A stretch of DNA of 64,000 nucleotides from Synechococcus sp. BSA11S (GTDB taxonomy: Bacteria; Cyanobacteriota; Cyanobacteriia; PCC-6307; Cyanobiaceae), in NCBI RefSeq assembly GCF_014224355.1, contig NZ_VNWP01000013.1, forward strand, positions 20,175 through 84,174. Direction: 5' to 3'. Of this stretch, positions 28,646 to 38,119 are shown piece after piece (the first letter of the stretch is position 1; every line of letters begins with the position of its first letter). Below the pieces are notes generated by a model. The model was not told where the DNA came from and searched no databases. It saw nothing but the letters and a program-made list of their open reading frames with translations. Position numbers and translations under genes: made by a program.

Positions 28646-29977
28646 ATGCCGTACATCGCCTCCGCCCCTCTCTCCAAGCCCGCCGACCTGATCAAGGCCG
28701 CTGACCATTCCTCAGTTTCTGCCCAGGCCGGCCCTGATGATCTGGCGGCCCTCACCCGTGCTGATTTTCCGCTGCTGGCGGATCAGGCCTGCCTGGGGCA
28801 GCCCCTGATCTATCTCGATCACGCCGCCACCAGCCAGAAACCCCGGGCGGTGCTCGATGCCCTGCAGCGCTACTACACCCACGACAACGCCAACGTGCAC
28901 CGGGGGGCCCACCAGCTCAGCGCCCGGGCCACCGATGCCTTCGAAGGCGCCCGCGACAAGACCGCCCGCTTCGTTGGCGCCGCCACTCCACGGGAGATCG
29001 TGTTCACCCGCAATGCCAGCGAGGCGATCAACCTGGTGGCCCGCAGCTGGGGTGATGCCTTTCTGCGACCTGGCGATGAGATCCTGCTCACGGTGATGGA
29101 GCACCACAGCAACCTGGTGCCCTGGCAGCAGCTGGCTGAGCGCATGGGTGTCCGGTTGCGCCATGCCGGCCTCACCGCCAGCGGTGAACTGGATCTTGAT
29201 GATCTGCGCAGTCAGATCAGCGAGCGCACCCGGCTGGTGAGCGTGGTGCAGATCAGCAACACCCTGGGCTGCCACAACCCGATCAGCGCGATTGCCGAGC
29301 TCACCCACGCCGCCGGCGCCCTTTTGCTGGTGGATGCCTGCCAGAGCCTGCCGCACCTGCCGGTGAACGTTCAGAACCTCAGGGCTGATTTCCTGGTGGG
29401 CTCCTCCCACAAGCTCTGTGGCCCCACGGGCATGGGCTTTCTCTGGGCGCGGGAGGCGCTGCTCGAGGCGATGCCGCCGTTCCTGGGCGGTGGCGAAATG
29501 ATCCAGGATGTGTACCTCGACCACAGCACCTGGGCGGAGCTGCCCCACAAGTTCGAAGCGGGAACCCCGGCCATCGGCGAGGCCGTGGGCATGGGTGCGG
29601 CGCTCGACTATCTGAGTGCACTTGGTCTTGATCGCATCCACGCCTGGGAACAGCGGCTCACCGCCCATCTGTTCCAGCGCCTGCAGGCAATCGAAGGGCT
29701 CAGAGTGCTTGGCCCCACCCCCCAGCAACAGCCCGACCGTGGTGCCCTGGCCGCCTTCGTGGTGGAAGGTCTCCATGCCAACGATCTCGCCGCCTTGCTG
29801 GATGCCAGCGGCATCTGCATCCGCAGTGGCCATCACTGCACCCAGCCCCTCCATCGCCACTACGGAATCAGCGGTTCGGCGCGCGCCAGCCTCAGCTTCA
29901 CCACAACACTCGCAGAGATCGACCGCTTCGCCGAGGAGCTGGAGAGCAGCGTGGCCTTCCTGCGCGAGCACAGCTGA
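28646..29977 (+). CDS. sufS: Cysteine desulfurase SufS
   Basis: PLP enzyme that removes sulfur from cysteine as a persulfide for the SufBCD scaffold. YLDHAATSQKP opens the fold, TVMEHHSNLVPWQ follows, the PLP lysine is in GSSHKLCGPTGMGF, and the catalytic Cys is in RSGHHCTQPLH (~residue 395) as in group II desulfurases. An N-terminal extension of ~35 residues precedes the usual start. 443 residues; starts five bases after sufD. No sufE-like gene is in the window. Confidence 0.96.
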   Translation: MPYIASAPLSKPADLIKAADHSSVSAQAGPDDLAALTRADFPLLADQACLGQPLIYLDHAATSQKPRAVLDALQRYYTHDNANVHRGAHQLSARATDAFEGARDKTARFVGAATPREIVFTRNASEAINLVARSWGDAFLRPGDEILLTVMEHHSNLVPWQQLAERMGVRLRHAGLTASGELDLDDLRSQISERTRLVSVVQISNTLGCHNPISAIAELTHAAGALLLVDACQSLPHLPVNVQNLRADFLVGSSHKLCGPTGMGFLWAREALLEAMPPFLGGGEMIQDVYLDHSTWAELPHKFEAGTPAIGEAVGMGAALDYLSALGLDRIHAWEQRLTAHLFQRLQAIEGLRVLGPTPQQQPDRGALAAFVVEGLHANDLAALLDASGICIRSGHHCTQPLHRHYGISGSARASLSFTTTLAEIDRFAEELESSVAFLREHS

Positions 29978-29992
29978 GCGGCAGGCCCTTTG

Positions 29993-30388
29993 ATGCTGGA
30001 GCTCGTGGCGGCGCTGCTGATCGATCTCTCCGAGCAGAAGCTCTATGCCTACGACGACCAGCAACGGTTGCTCTACGCCGCCCTGGTCTCCACGGGCAGC
30101 CCTGTGACACCAACCCCCACCGGGCGGTTTCAGATCGGCAGCAAGTACAGCGAAACGCCGCTGGTGGGTCCCGACTACCGCATCCCCGCCGTGCCGAACG
30201 TGATGTGCCTCAGTGGCGGCGGCCTGGTTCCGGATCGCCTCTGCCTGCATCCGGCCCCCTGGCAGGAGAGGGCCGGTCAGTGCTTCGGTGTGGCCCGCAG
30301 CCACGGCTGCATCCGCACCACGAGCGCCACGGCCCGCTGGCTGTTTTCGCGCACGGCTGTGGGCACGCCGGTCGAGATTCGCCCCTGA
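29993..30388 (+). CDS. L,D-transpeptidase (YkuD family)
   Basis: 131-residue catalytic domain likely acting on peptidoglycan. LIDLSEQKLYAYDDQQRL starts the beta sandwich, STGSPVTPTPTGRFQI and LCLHPAPW follow, and the active site is VARSHGCIRTTSATARWLF with the nucleophile Cys. No clear signal peptide: only a short hydrophobic MLELVAALLIDL, so the secreted form may need another start or route. Fifteen bases after sufS; cotranscription is possible. Confidence 0.88.
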   Translation: MLELVAALLIDLSEQKLYAYDDQQRLLYAALVSTGSPVTPTPTGRFQIGSKYSETPLVGPDYRIPAVPNVMCLSGGGLVPDRLCLHPAPWQERAGQCFGVARSHGCIRTTSATARWLFSRTAVGTPVEIRP

Positions 30389-30536
30389 GGGCCAACGCAC
30401 CGAGTTTGCGGAATGTTGGCATCAAGCTTGAGACCCTCAGCCTCTCGATGGAGACTGGTTCAATGGAGTGCCGCTTGGATTTTGTGCTCAGCATGATCAT
30501 TGTCTCGGCAGTCTTTGGTCACTGAAATTAAGGCGC

Positions 30537-30863
30537 ATGGGTTTTCATCCAACAGTGATGCTCCTGATTGGAGGAGTCATTCTCACTCTCGGTGATCTCG
30601 CCATCAAGACCTGGATTATCAAGGAGAATCGACCGGCTTTCTGGCTGGGCATGATGATCTATGCGGTGGGCATGGCCATCCTCGCCCATACCTTTCGCTA
30701 TAGGAATATCGCTACGGCATCAATCATCTGTGTGGTTTTTAACGTGATCACACTGATTCTGGCGACAAGACTGATCTACGGCGAGAATATCAGCAAGCAG
30801 CAGTATGTGGGAATGGCGGTGGGAGTGTTGGCGATCATCATCCTGGAATCTGATCAGGCCTGA
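30537..30863 (+). CDS. SMR/EmrE-like small membrane transporter
   Basis: A 108-residue protein with four hydrophobic helices. Helix 1 (MLLIGGVILTLGDLAIKTW) carries an Asp where EmrE has its essential Glu, and the last helix is MAVGVLAIIILESDQA. Size and topology fit the small multidrug resistance superfamily, but the YxxW motif of true SMR pumps is missing, so substrate and mechanism are open. ATG 30537. GC is clearly lower than flanking genes, pointing to transfer. Convergent with the next methyltransferase, six bases apart. Confidence 0.65.
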   Translation: MGFHPTVMLLIGGVILTLGDLAIKTWIIKENRPAFWLGMMIYAVGMAILAHTFRYRNIATASIICVVFNVITLILATRLIYGENISKQQYVGMAVGVLAIIILESDQA

Positions 30864-30869
30864 GTTGAT

Positions 30870-31583
30870 TCAGCGGGGTGTGAGCCTGGCGAGGGCTTCG
30901 GCCCGGTGCTGTCCACGCCAGAGCCACTGCCAGTCCCAGCCGCAGGCCTCTGCCGTGCGCTGGATGGCTGCCGCATCGGCGGGGTGATCGAAGCTGCTGA
31001 GGTGATCGATCACCTGCTGACTTTCCTCGGCGGAGAGGGCCTGCCAGCCCCGGCGGATGCGTTGCACATAGCGCTGCAGATAGCTGTCGCGACTTTCGCC
31101 GGATTCCCGGAACACATCGGCCCAGAGCAGCATCCCGCCGGGGGCCAGCTGAGAGTGCGCCCCCGAGAGAAACTGGCCTTTCTGCTCGTCGCTGAGGTGA
31201 TGCACAGCAAAGGAGCTGTGGAGGAGATCCACCGGGCCGCTCCCGTTGGCGCCTGGATCGAGCGCCCAGGAGAGCAGGTCCTGCGCGCGCCAGCTGCAGG
31301 GGTAGGGCACGTCCTTCAACTGGGCAGCGGCGCGGGGCAGCACGGGCGCGCAACAATCAAGCCCCAGGTAGGAGCCCAGGGGTAAGCGGCGCAGCAGAGA
31401 GGCCAGCAGGGCGAGATCGCCACAGCCGAGATCGACCATGCGTGGTGGTGGCTGACCTTCCGGTCGCTCAGCCAGCCAGCCCTCGATGGCCGTCGAGGTT
31501 GCCGCTGAGAGCGCCTGGTGCTCCATCAGATCGGCATCCACCACCCGGCGGTAGGTGCTCCATTGGTGTTCGAAGAGGTCCAT
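30870..31583 (-). CDS. Class I SAM-dependent methyltransferase
   Basis: A 237-residue methyltransferase. SAM motif I is RMVDLGCGDLALL (~residue 48), the acidic end of strand 2 is YLGLDCC, and motif IV is DLLHSSFAVHHLSDEQK followed by LAPGGMLLWADVF. Substrate cannot be inferred. GC matches the core genome, unlike the neighbours on both sides. It transcribes towards the SMR-like gene. Confidence 0.83.
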   Translation of the reverse strand: MDLFEHQWSTYRRVVDADLMEHQALSAATSTAIEGWLAERPEGQPPPRMVDLGCGDLALLASLLRRLPLGSYLGLDCCAPVLPRAAAQLKDVPYPCSWRAQDLLSWALDPGANGSGPVDLLHSSFAVHHLSDEQKGQFLSGAHSQLAPGGMLLWADVFRESGESRDSYLQRYVQRIRRGWQALSAEESQQVIDHLSSFDHPADAAAIQRTAEACGWDWQWLWRGQHRAEALARLTPR

Positions 31584-31862
31584 GCCGGACTCAGGCCTCA
31601 GGGGCGGTCTGCCGCCGATCCTGCGGTGAGCGTAGGCCGCTTGGCTGGGGAACCCCAGGCTGGCTGGCCGTGTCCCCAGATGAGCTCTAGGCCCATTGGG
31701 GAACGTTCATCGTTGCTCCACTGACAATTGGAGGATATCTCGATCAATTTCGCGTCGCTTGTATGTTTCAAGGGAAGGATGGTCCTATCGTCCCTGAGCA
31801 TCTGCGCGCGGTTGATCTTGAACGGCTGCTGAGAGCACATTGGGTTACGGGTAGCCATCGCC
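31584..31862. other. Intergenic junction where GC falls
   Basis: 279 bases with no credible gene. The left half keeps the GC-rich core composition; from about 31690 the sequence becomes markedly richer in A/T and stays so through the two following methyltransferase reading frames. This looks like the left boundary of an acquired segment. No direct repeat, tRNA or transposase remnant was seen. Confidence 0.5.
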
Positions 31863-32700
31863 ATGACAAAACCAACACCAATTCCAACGCCAACTTTTCG
31901 CGACTTTGAGTATGCCGGTTGGAGCAACCAAAGCATCTGCGAAACATACGATCACCACTTCGGGGCCGTTGCGCGGCAATCGATCGAAGCGTTGCTGGAT
32001 GCTGCCGCTGTAAGCAAAGGCACTCGGATTCTGGACGTCTGCACCGGTGCCGGTTATGGCGCCGGGTTGGCTGCAGAACGTGGAGTGTTAGCCACCGGCA
32101 TTGATTTTCCGCAGCTCAAGTTGAATTGGCGCGAGCGCATTATCCAGCGGCGACTTTCCAGGAAGGAGATGGAACGTCTCTCCCTTTTTCGGGCGAAACT
32201 TTCGACAGCGTGATCAACAGCATTGGGATGCCTCACTTCGCCGATCCCGATGCGGCGATCGGCGAAGCATGTCGGGTTTTGGGAAAAGGAGGAAAGTTCG
32301 CTTTCACTGTCTATGACGCCCCCGAGCGGTCCGTGGGCTTCGGAGCGGTGTATCAGGCGGTGAAGGAACATGGAACAATGAACGTCGGGCTCCCGCAAGG
32401 TCCTAATTTTTTTTTCTTTCCAGTGATCCCGTCGAGTCCACCAATAGACTCGCTGCCGCTGGATTCGGGTCCATCAAGATCATTGTCCAACCCCAGGTAT
32501 GGCGGCTTACCTCTCCTGACGAGGCGTTTGAGGCCGTTCTGCAAGGGGCGGTGCCTGCGGCAGCGACGCTGAAAGCACAGGCGTCTGAACTACTGCCCAG
32601 GATACGCCCGACGATTTTCGAAAGACTGGGCGAGTACAAGCGGGAAAGCCTCTGCGAAGTGCCCACGCCCGTGGTGCTCGCCTCCGCCACAAGGCCATGA
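31863..32700 (+). pseudogene. Class I methyltransferase broken by two single-base deletions
   Basis: A continuous methyltransferase can be read only by changing frame twice. Frame 1 (31863 to ~32107) gives TRILDVCTGAGYGAGLAAERG and GVLATGID; adding one T to the TTTT at 32104-32107 continues as FSAAQVELARAHYPAATFQ and FDSVINSIGMPHF, then LGKGGKFAFTVYDAPERS. A second one-base loss close to the T9 run (32407-32415) is needed to reach SDPVESTNRLAAAGFGSIKI and the natural stop at 32700. Both shifts have the same direction and lie at homopolymers, so decay, phase variation or sequencing error are all possible. The intact protein would have about 279 residues. GC is below the core. Confidence 0.8.
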
Positions 32701-32831
32701 TGCATGTAGGAATCCGGGGCCGCATGACCCTCCTTTGTCGCCGACGCGCCCGAGCCCATGGCTGATGGCGATGCGGCTAGCTGTTTCTGGCAGACTTGGA
32801 TCTCATTGGATCGGACAGGTGGGTGCCAAGC

Positions 32832-33845
32832 ATGAATGAGCAGTTGAATCCAGATAAAATCCTCCAGACTGGCCTCGCGTTCTGGGCATCAAAAACGTTG
32901 TTGAGCGCCGTTGAAATCGGTCTGTTCAGCGAACTCTCCCGCGGCCCAGAGAGCCTCGAAAGACTGGCCGGCCGCCTTGGCCTGCATCCACGTTCGGCCC
33001 GGGACTTCCTCGATGCCCTGGTGGCGTTGGGCTTCTTGACCCGCACAGACGACGGGTACTCCAACACCCCTGAAACGGACCTCTTCCTCGACCGAAACAA
33101 GCTCTCGTATCTGGGTGGAATCCTCGAGATGGCCAACCACCGCCTCTATCCGTTCTGGAGCAATCTCACGGAAGCGCTTCGAACCGGGCAACCGCAGAAT
33201 GAAGCCAAGTCTGGCGGTCCCGGACTCTTCGAAATCCTGTATGCAGATCCGTCGCGTCTCAAAGAATTCCTCGCCGCCATGTCAGGGATCAGCCACGGCG
33301 CGAACATGAAGATCGCAAGGACTTTTCCCTGGAAGAATTACCATACATTCGTTGATGTGGGCACTGCGCAGGGTGATCTTGCGGCGCAGATCGTGCTGGC
33401 GAACCCTCATCTTCGGGGAGAGGGCTTCGACCTGCCCGAAGTGGCGCCGATCTTCGAGGAGTACATCGAGGTACTCGGGGTCAAAGACCGCCTGACTTTC
33501 GTGCCGGGCAGCTTCTTCACCCACGACATTCCTCCGGCTGAGGTGATCCTGATGGGACACATCCTTCATGACTGGGATCTGCCAACCAAGAAGATGCTGA
33601 TCAGAAAAGCCTTCGACGCCCTGCCCACTGGTGGTTCCCTTGTTGTGTATGAGGCAATTATTGATGATGACCGCTCGAAAAACGCATTTGGCTTGATGAT
33701 GAGTCTGAACATGCTGATCGAGACGTCAGGTGGCTTCGACTACACAGGTGCTGACTGCATTGAATGGATGCGCGACGCTGGGTTCTCTTCAACCTGGGTC
33801 GAGCCACTGGTCGGTCCTGACTCGATGGTGGTTGGCATCAAGTAG
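32832..33845 (+). CDS. O-methyltransferase, plant-type/acetylserotonin OMT-like
   Basis: A 337-residue enzyme with an N-terminal winged-helix dimerisation domain ([20 protein letters not shown], then [17 protein letters not shown]) and a C-terminal SAM domain ([55 protein letters not shown]). The HILHDWD motif is typical of small-molecule O-methyltransferases. Substrate unknown. ATG 32832 preferred. It follows the broken methyltransferase on the same strand in the same lower-GC patch, suggesting a joint transfer. Confidence 0.87.
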   Translation: MNEQLNPDKILQTGLAFWASKTLLSAVEIGLFSELSRGPESLERLAGRLGLHPRSARDFLDALVALGFLTRTDDGYSNTPETDLFLDRNKLSYLGGILEMANHRLYPFWSNLTEALRTGQPQNEAKSGGPGLFEILYADPSRLKEFLAAMSGISHGANMKIARTFPWKNYHTFVDVGTAQGDLAAQIVLANPHLRGEGFDLPEVAPIFEEYIEVLGVKDRLTFVPGSFFTHDIPPAEVILMGHILHDWDLPTKKMLIRKAFDALPTGGSLVVYEAIIDDDRSKNAFGLMMSLNMLIETSGGFDYTGADCIEWMRDAGFSSTWVEPLVGPDSMVVGIK

Positions 33846-33878
33846 CCAAGCGTTGATCCTTGCCCTGGAGTCACTGCC

Positions 33879-35867
33879 ATGACCTCACTGCTGCTCGACA
33901 TTGTTGTGATCTTCACGATGTCGGCCATGGCGGCGGTGCTCTGCCACCGCTTCAGCATCCCCAGTTCGATCGGTCTGCTGCTCGCTGGCGTTCTGGCCGG
34001 GCCTGACCTCTTTCGGCTGGTGCAGAACGTGCACGAGATCGAGCTGCTGGCCGAGATCGGTGTGGTGCTGCTGCTGTTCGTGATCGGACTGGAGATCTCC
34101 CTGGCGGATGTGGCGCGCTTGCGTCGTCACTTTCTGATCGGCGGCTCGCTGCAGTTCTTCGGCACCGCCGCCCTGGTGGGGGCGATCTGTTGGGGGCTGG
34201 GTCTGTCGACGGGGCAGGGGGTGTACGTGGGCTTCGTGGTGGCCCTCTCCAGCACCGCCATCGTGCTGCGCATGCTGCAGGAGCGCGCCGAACTGGAAAC
34301 ACCCCATGGGCGCACCACTCTGGCGATCCTCATTTATCAGGACGTGGGGGTGGTCCCGGTGATGCTGATGGCCCCCTTGCTGGCAGGGGTCGGGGCGAGT
34401 TCGGGGGTCGGCGCGATCGCGGCGCTGCTGGGACGGATTGCTCTGGTGGCGCTGGTCGCGTGGCTGGCCTGGCGCTGGATCGTGCCCTGGTTGCTGGAGC
34501 GCATCACCCGCACCCGGAGTTCCGAGGCCTTTCTTCTCGGTGTGTTCAGCCTTTGCGTGGGCATCGCGGTGATGACCCAGTCGCTGGGGCTGTCGTTGGC
34601 GCTGGGCGCTTTCCTGGCGGGTTTCATCCTCTCGGAATCGGAGTATTCCCACCAGGCGGTGGCGGTGATGCTGCCCTTCCGTGATGTCTTGATGAGTCTG
34701 TTCTTCGTGTCGATCGGCATGCTGCTCGACATCCAGTTCATGCTGGCCCACCCGCTGGCGTTGCTGCTGCTCACCCTGGCGGTGGTGGTGATCAAACCCC
34801 TGGTGGCGGCCTGGTCGGCCCTGGTGGTGGGCCTGCCCCTGCGTGGCTCGGTGCTCACCGGCCTGGCACTCGCTCAGGTGGGTGAATTCTCCCTCGTGGC
34901 CACCAAGGCGGGCGTCAGCACCGGTCTGCTTGGACCCGACATCTTCCAGACCGTGCTCGATGTGGCGGTGCTGAGCATGATGCTCACCCCGGCGCTGGTG
35001 GCCAGCGGTCCACGGCTCGCCGCCTGGCTGGCCACCACGCCCCTGCGGCGACTCGAGCGCCGCAGCCTTGCCCCCGGCACCTCAGGCACCTCCACAGCCC
35101 TCAACGGCCACATCCTGATTGTGGGCTTCGGGGTCACAGGCTCCAACCTGGCCCGTACGGCCCGCCGCTGCAACATCCCCTATGCGGTGCTGGATGTGAA
35201 TGCCGCGATCGTGCGTGATGCCTTCCATGCCGGCGAGCCGATTCACTACGGCGATGCCAGCCAGGAGCCGATCCTTTCCCTGGTGAACGCGGATCAGGCC
35301 CGCGCCATTGTGGTGGTGATCGATGATCCGGCCGGTGCGCGGCGCATCGTGGAACTGGCGCGCCGCTTTGCCCCCGACGCCTACATCCTCGTGCGCAGCC
35401 GCTACCTGCGTGAGGTGGAAACCCTGCTGGCTCTTGGGGCCGATGAGGTGATCGCCGATGAACTGGAGGTGTCGATCGAGGTGTTCTCCAGGGTGCTGTC
35501 GCGCATGCTCGTGCCCCGCGAGGAGATCCAGCGCCTGATCGGTGACGTCCGAGGCGACTGGCGCCAGAGGGCCCGGGGCCTCCCCCCGGAGCCCACCGCC
35601 GTAAGTGACCTGCGCGTGGCGGTGCCCCACCTCACCACCCACTCCCTGCGCCTGGCAGAACGCTCCCCACTGGTGGGTCACACCATCGCCAGCTGCGGGC
35701 TGCGCGCCGACCACAACGTCACGATCCTGGCGATCACCCGCGCCGGGGAGCCCCTGGCTCACCCCCACGGACACACGCCTCTGCTGGCGGGCGACCTGCT
35801 CTTCGTGATCGGTCCCGACCACTGGAATCCGGCCACCGTCCTTGATCCAGGTCGTTTGTCAACATGA
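33879..35867 (+). CDS. CPA2 monovalent cation:proton antiporter with RCK domains (Kef-type)
   Basis: 662 residues. The first ~390 form a 12-13 helix Na+/H+ exchanger domain with the CPA2 sequence LLLFVIGLEISLADV, STAIVLRMLQ and ILIYQDVGVVPVML. Then a TrkA-N (RCK) nucleotide-binding domain (ILIVGFGVTGSNLARTARR, YAVLDVNAAIV, HYGDASQEPIL) and a TrkA-C domain at the end (RSPLVGHTIASCGLRADHN). Expected to move K+ or Na+ against H+ under redox/nucleotide control. Composition returns to high GC here, marking the right edge of the accessory patch. Confidence 0.92.
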   Translation: MTSLLLDIVVIFTMSAMAAVLCHRFSIPSSIGLLLAGVLAGPDLFRLVQNVHEIELLAEIGVVLLLFVIGLEISLADVARLRRHFLIGGSLQFFGTAALVGAICWGLGLSTGQGVYVGFVVALSSTAIVLRMLQERAELETPHGRTTLAILIYQDVGVVPVMLMAPLLAGVGASSGVGAIAALLGRIALVALVAWLAWRWIVPWLLERITRTRSSEAFLLGVFSLCVGIAVMTQSLGLSLALGAFLAGFILSESEYSHQAVAVMLPFRDVLMSLFFVSIGMLLDIQFMLAHPLALLLLTLAVVVIKPLVAAWSALVVGLPLRGSVLTGLALAQVGEFSLVATKAGVSTGLLGPDIFQTVLDVAVLSMMLTPALVASGPRLAAWLATTPLRRLERRSLAPGTSGTSTALNGHILIVGFGVTGSNLARTARRCNIPYAVLDVNAAIVRDAFHAGEPIHYGDASQEPILSLVNADQARAIVVVIDDPAGARRIVELARRFAPDAYILVRSRYLREVETLLALGADEVIADELEVSIEVFSRVLSRMLVPREEIQRLIGDVRGDWRQRARGLPPEPTAVSDLRVAVPHLTTHSLRLAERSPLVGHTIASCGLRADHNVTILAITRAGEPLAHPHGHTPLLAGDLLFVIGPDHWNPATVLDPGRLST

Positions 35868-35895
35868 CGTCGCTTCCGATTGCCTCCTGCAGCCG

Positions 35896-37086
35896 ATGAA
35901 CATCGATGGCAAGGCCTGGCGCACGATCTGGCTGGAGGAGGGCGGACGCTCGGTGGGGGTGATCGATCAGACCCTGCTGCCCCACCGTTTGAGCACCCGC
36001 TCCCTCGCCACCCTGGATGAGGCCGCGGAGGCCATCGCCACGATGGTGGTGCGCGGGGCGCCACTGATCGGTGTCACCGGGGCCTATGGCCTGATGCTGG
36101 CCCTGCAGGCGGATCCAGGTGATGCCTCGCTCGCAGCGGCCTTTGAGCAGCTCAACGCCACCCGCCCCACCGCCATCAACCTGCGCTGGGCCCTCGAGCG
36201 GGTGCGCGATCGGGTGGCGGCGCTGCCGCTGGCCGAGCGGGCGGAGGCGGCTGCGGCGGAGGCTGCGGCCATCGCTGAAGACGACGTGGCGATGTGCGCG
36301 GCGATCGGCGACCACGGCCTGACGCTGTTCCAGCAGCTGGCGGCTGCGCGGCCCAGCGTGCGCCAGGGGCAGCCCCTGAACGTGCTCACCCACTGCAACG
36401 CCGGCTGGCTGGCCACCGTCGACTGGGGCACTGCCCTGGCACCGATCTACAAGGCCCACCGCGCCGGCCTGCCCATTCACGTCTGGGTGGATGAAACCCG
36501 CCCGCGCAACCAGGGCGCCAGCCTCACCGCGTTCGAGCTGGGTCGTGAGGGGGTGCCCCACACCGTGATCGTCGACAACGCCGGCGGGCACCTGATGCAG
36601 CACGGCCTGGTGGATGCCGTGATCGTGGGCACCGACCGCACCACCCGCTCGGGGGATGTGTGCAACAAAATCGGCACCTACCTCAAGGCTCTCGCCGCCC
36701 ACGACAACGGCGTGCCCTTCTATGTGGCCCTGCCCGCCTCCACCATCGACTGGAGCCTCGGCGATGGGCTGGCGGAGATCCCGATCGAGGCCCGCAGCGC
36801 CACTGAGGTGACCCACATCCAGGGGCTGGTTGCAGCGGGTTCGGCTTCCGGAGAGATCGCCACGGTGCAGCTCCCGCCGGAGGGGAGTGCCGGCTTCAAC
36901 CCCGCCTTTGACGTCACCCCGGCGCGGCTGGTGAGCGCTCTGATCACCGAGCGGGGTGTGGCCCCCGCCACCGAGGCAGGCCTGCAGCGCCTCTACGGGC
37001 GAGTGGCGAATGGCTCAGAGCCAGCGCCGGCGGCGGAAGTAGATCGCCAGCCCCACCCCGATCAGGCCCATCAAGGACAGGGTTGA
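35896..37086 (+). CDS. mtnA: Methylthioribose-1-phosphate isomerase
   Basis: Isomerises 5-methylthioribose 1-phosphate to the ribulose form in 5'-methylthioadenosine salvage; the same fold acts on 5-deoxyribose 1-phosphate. Conserved MVVRGAPLIGVTGAYG, catalytic Cys in LTHCNAGWLATVDWGTAL, WVDETRPRNQGA, IVDNAGGHLMQ and catalytic Asp in VGTDRTTRSGDVCNKIGTY. ATG 35896. The C-terminal ~24 codons overlap the 3' end of corA antisense and look unlike the family. No other methionine salvage gene (mtnB, C, D, K) is seen, but an aldolase fusion lies about 1 kb downstream. Confidence 0.93.
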   Translation: MNIDGKAWRTIWLEEGGRSVGVIDQTLLPHRLSTRSLATLDEAAEAIATMVVRGAPLIGVTGAYGLMLALQADPGDASLAAAFEQLNATRPTAINLRWALERVRDRVAALPLAERAEAAAAEAAAIAEDDVAMCAAIGDHGLTLFQQLAAARPSVRQGQPLNVLTHCNAGWLATVDWGTALAPIYKAHRAGLPIHVWVDETRPRNQGASLTAFELGREGVPHTVIVDNAGGHLMQHGLVDAVIVGTDRTTRSGDVCNKIGTYLKALAAHDNGVPFYVALPASTIDWSLGDGLAEIPIEARSATEVTHIQGLVAAGSASGEIATVQLPPEGSAGFNPAFDVTPARLVSALITERGVAPATEAGLQRLYGRVANGSEPAPAAEVDRQPHPDQAHQGQG

Positions 37087-38001
37087 CTGATAGCCGAGCC
37101 GCCAGCGCAACCCTGGCATGTTCTCGAAGTTCATGCCATACACCCCGGCGATGAATGTGAGGGGGATGAAGATCGAGGACATGATCGTGAGGGTTTTCAT
37201 CACCTCATTCATGCGGTTGCTCAGGCTGGAGAGGTAGGTGTCGTGGAAACCTTCCAGGAGGTCCCGGTAGGTTTCCACCATGTCGATCACCTGGATGCAG
37301 TGGTCGTAGAGGTCGCGCCAGTACACCCTGGTGCCGGCGGTGAGCACCCTCGACTCCCCCTTCTCGATGGCGCTGATCACTTCGCGACAGGGCCAGGCCG
37401 CCTTGCGCATGCCGAGTACGTCGCGCTTGAGATAATGAATCTCCTGGATGTTGCCCTGGCTCGGATCCTCGAGGATCTTGTCGTCGATGGCTTCGATGTG
37501 ATCACCGATCTGCTCGATCGCCAGGCAGTAGTGGTCCACCACCGTGGCCACCAGGGCGTAGGCCAGGTAGTCGGTCGTCAGCTGCCGGATCCGCCCCTTC
37601 CCCGCCCTCAGACGCTGACGCAGGGAGTTGAACGCATCTCCTTCTCCTTCCAGGAAGGAGAGCACCACATGCTCGCCCACGATCAGGCTCAGCTGCTCGA
37701 TGGTGATCGACTGGCTCCCGCCGTCGAACTCCATCATCTTCATCGCGATCAGCAGGTAGTGGGGAAACTCCTCAACCTTGGGGCGCTGGTTGGTGTTCAC
37801 CAGGTCCTCCAGCGTCATCGGGTGCAGGCCCAAGTGCCTGCCGAGGGTTTCGATCAGCGCCACGTCATGGATCCCGTTGACGTTGATCCAGGTCACGCTG
37901 GTGTCGGAGAGGGCCTGATCGAAGCACTGGCTCACCTCCACGTCCTGGGCTTCGCTCAGGCGATCGGCGTTGTAATCCAGGATGTCGACCCGGGCGCGCA
38001 C
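37015..38001 (-). CDS. corA: CorA-family magnesium/cobalt transporter
   Basis: Homopentameric Mg2+ channel of the inner membrane. 328 residues: an acidic alpha/beta cytosolic domain with long helices, then two C-terminal transmembrane helices. The selectivity motif GMN is in FIAGVYGMNFENMP, and a basic tail (YFRRRRWL) ends the protein. GTG 38001 is the first start in view; the frame continues upstream (RALGGGERK) so a slightly longer N-terminus is possible. Convergent with mtnA, overlapping by 72 bases. Confidence 0.94.
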   Translation of the reverse strand: MRARVDILDYNADRLSEAQDVEVSQCFDQALSDTSVTWINVNGIHDVALIETLGRHLGLHPMTLEDLVNTNQRPKVEEFPHYLLIAMKMMEFDGGSQSITIEQLSLIVGEHVVLSFLEGEGDAFNSLRQRLRAGKGRIRQLTTDYLAYALVATVVDHYCLAIEQIGDHIEAIDDKILEDPSQGNIQEIHYLKRDVLGMRKAAWPCREVISAIEKGESRVLTAGTRVYWRDLYDHCIQVIDMVETYRDLLEGFHDTYLSSLSNRMNEVMKTLTIMSSIFIPLTFIAGVYGMNFENMPGLRWRLGYQSTLSLMGLIGVGLAIYFRRRRWL

Positions 38002-38119
38002 GCACTTGCGCTCGCCCCCGCCCAGCGCCCGTGCCTGGCGGCGGCGGCTGGTGCCGGTTCAGTGGCCTTGATGCTGGCACGGTTCCGACCGGATCACCCT
38101 TCCCTAGCCTCCTGGCCAC

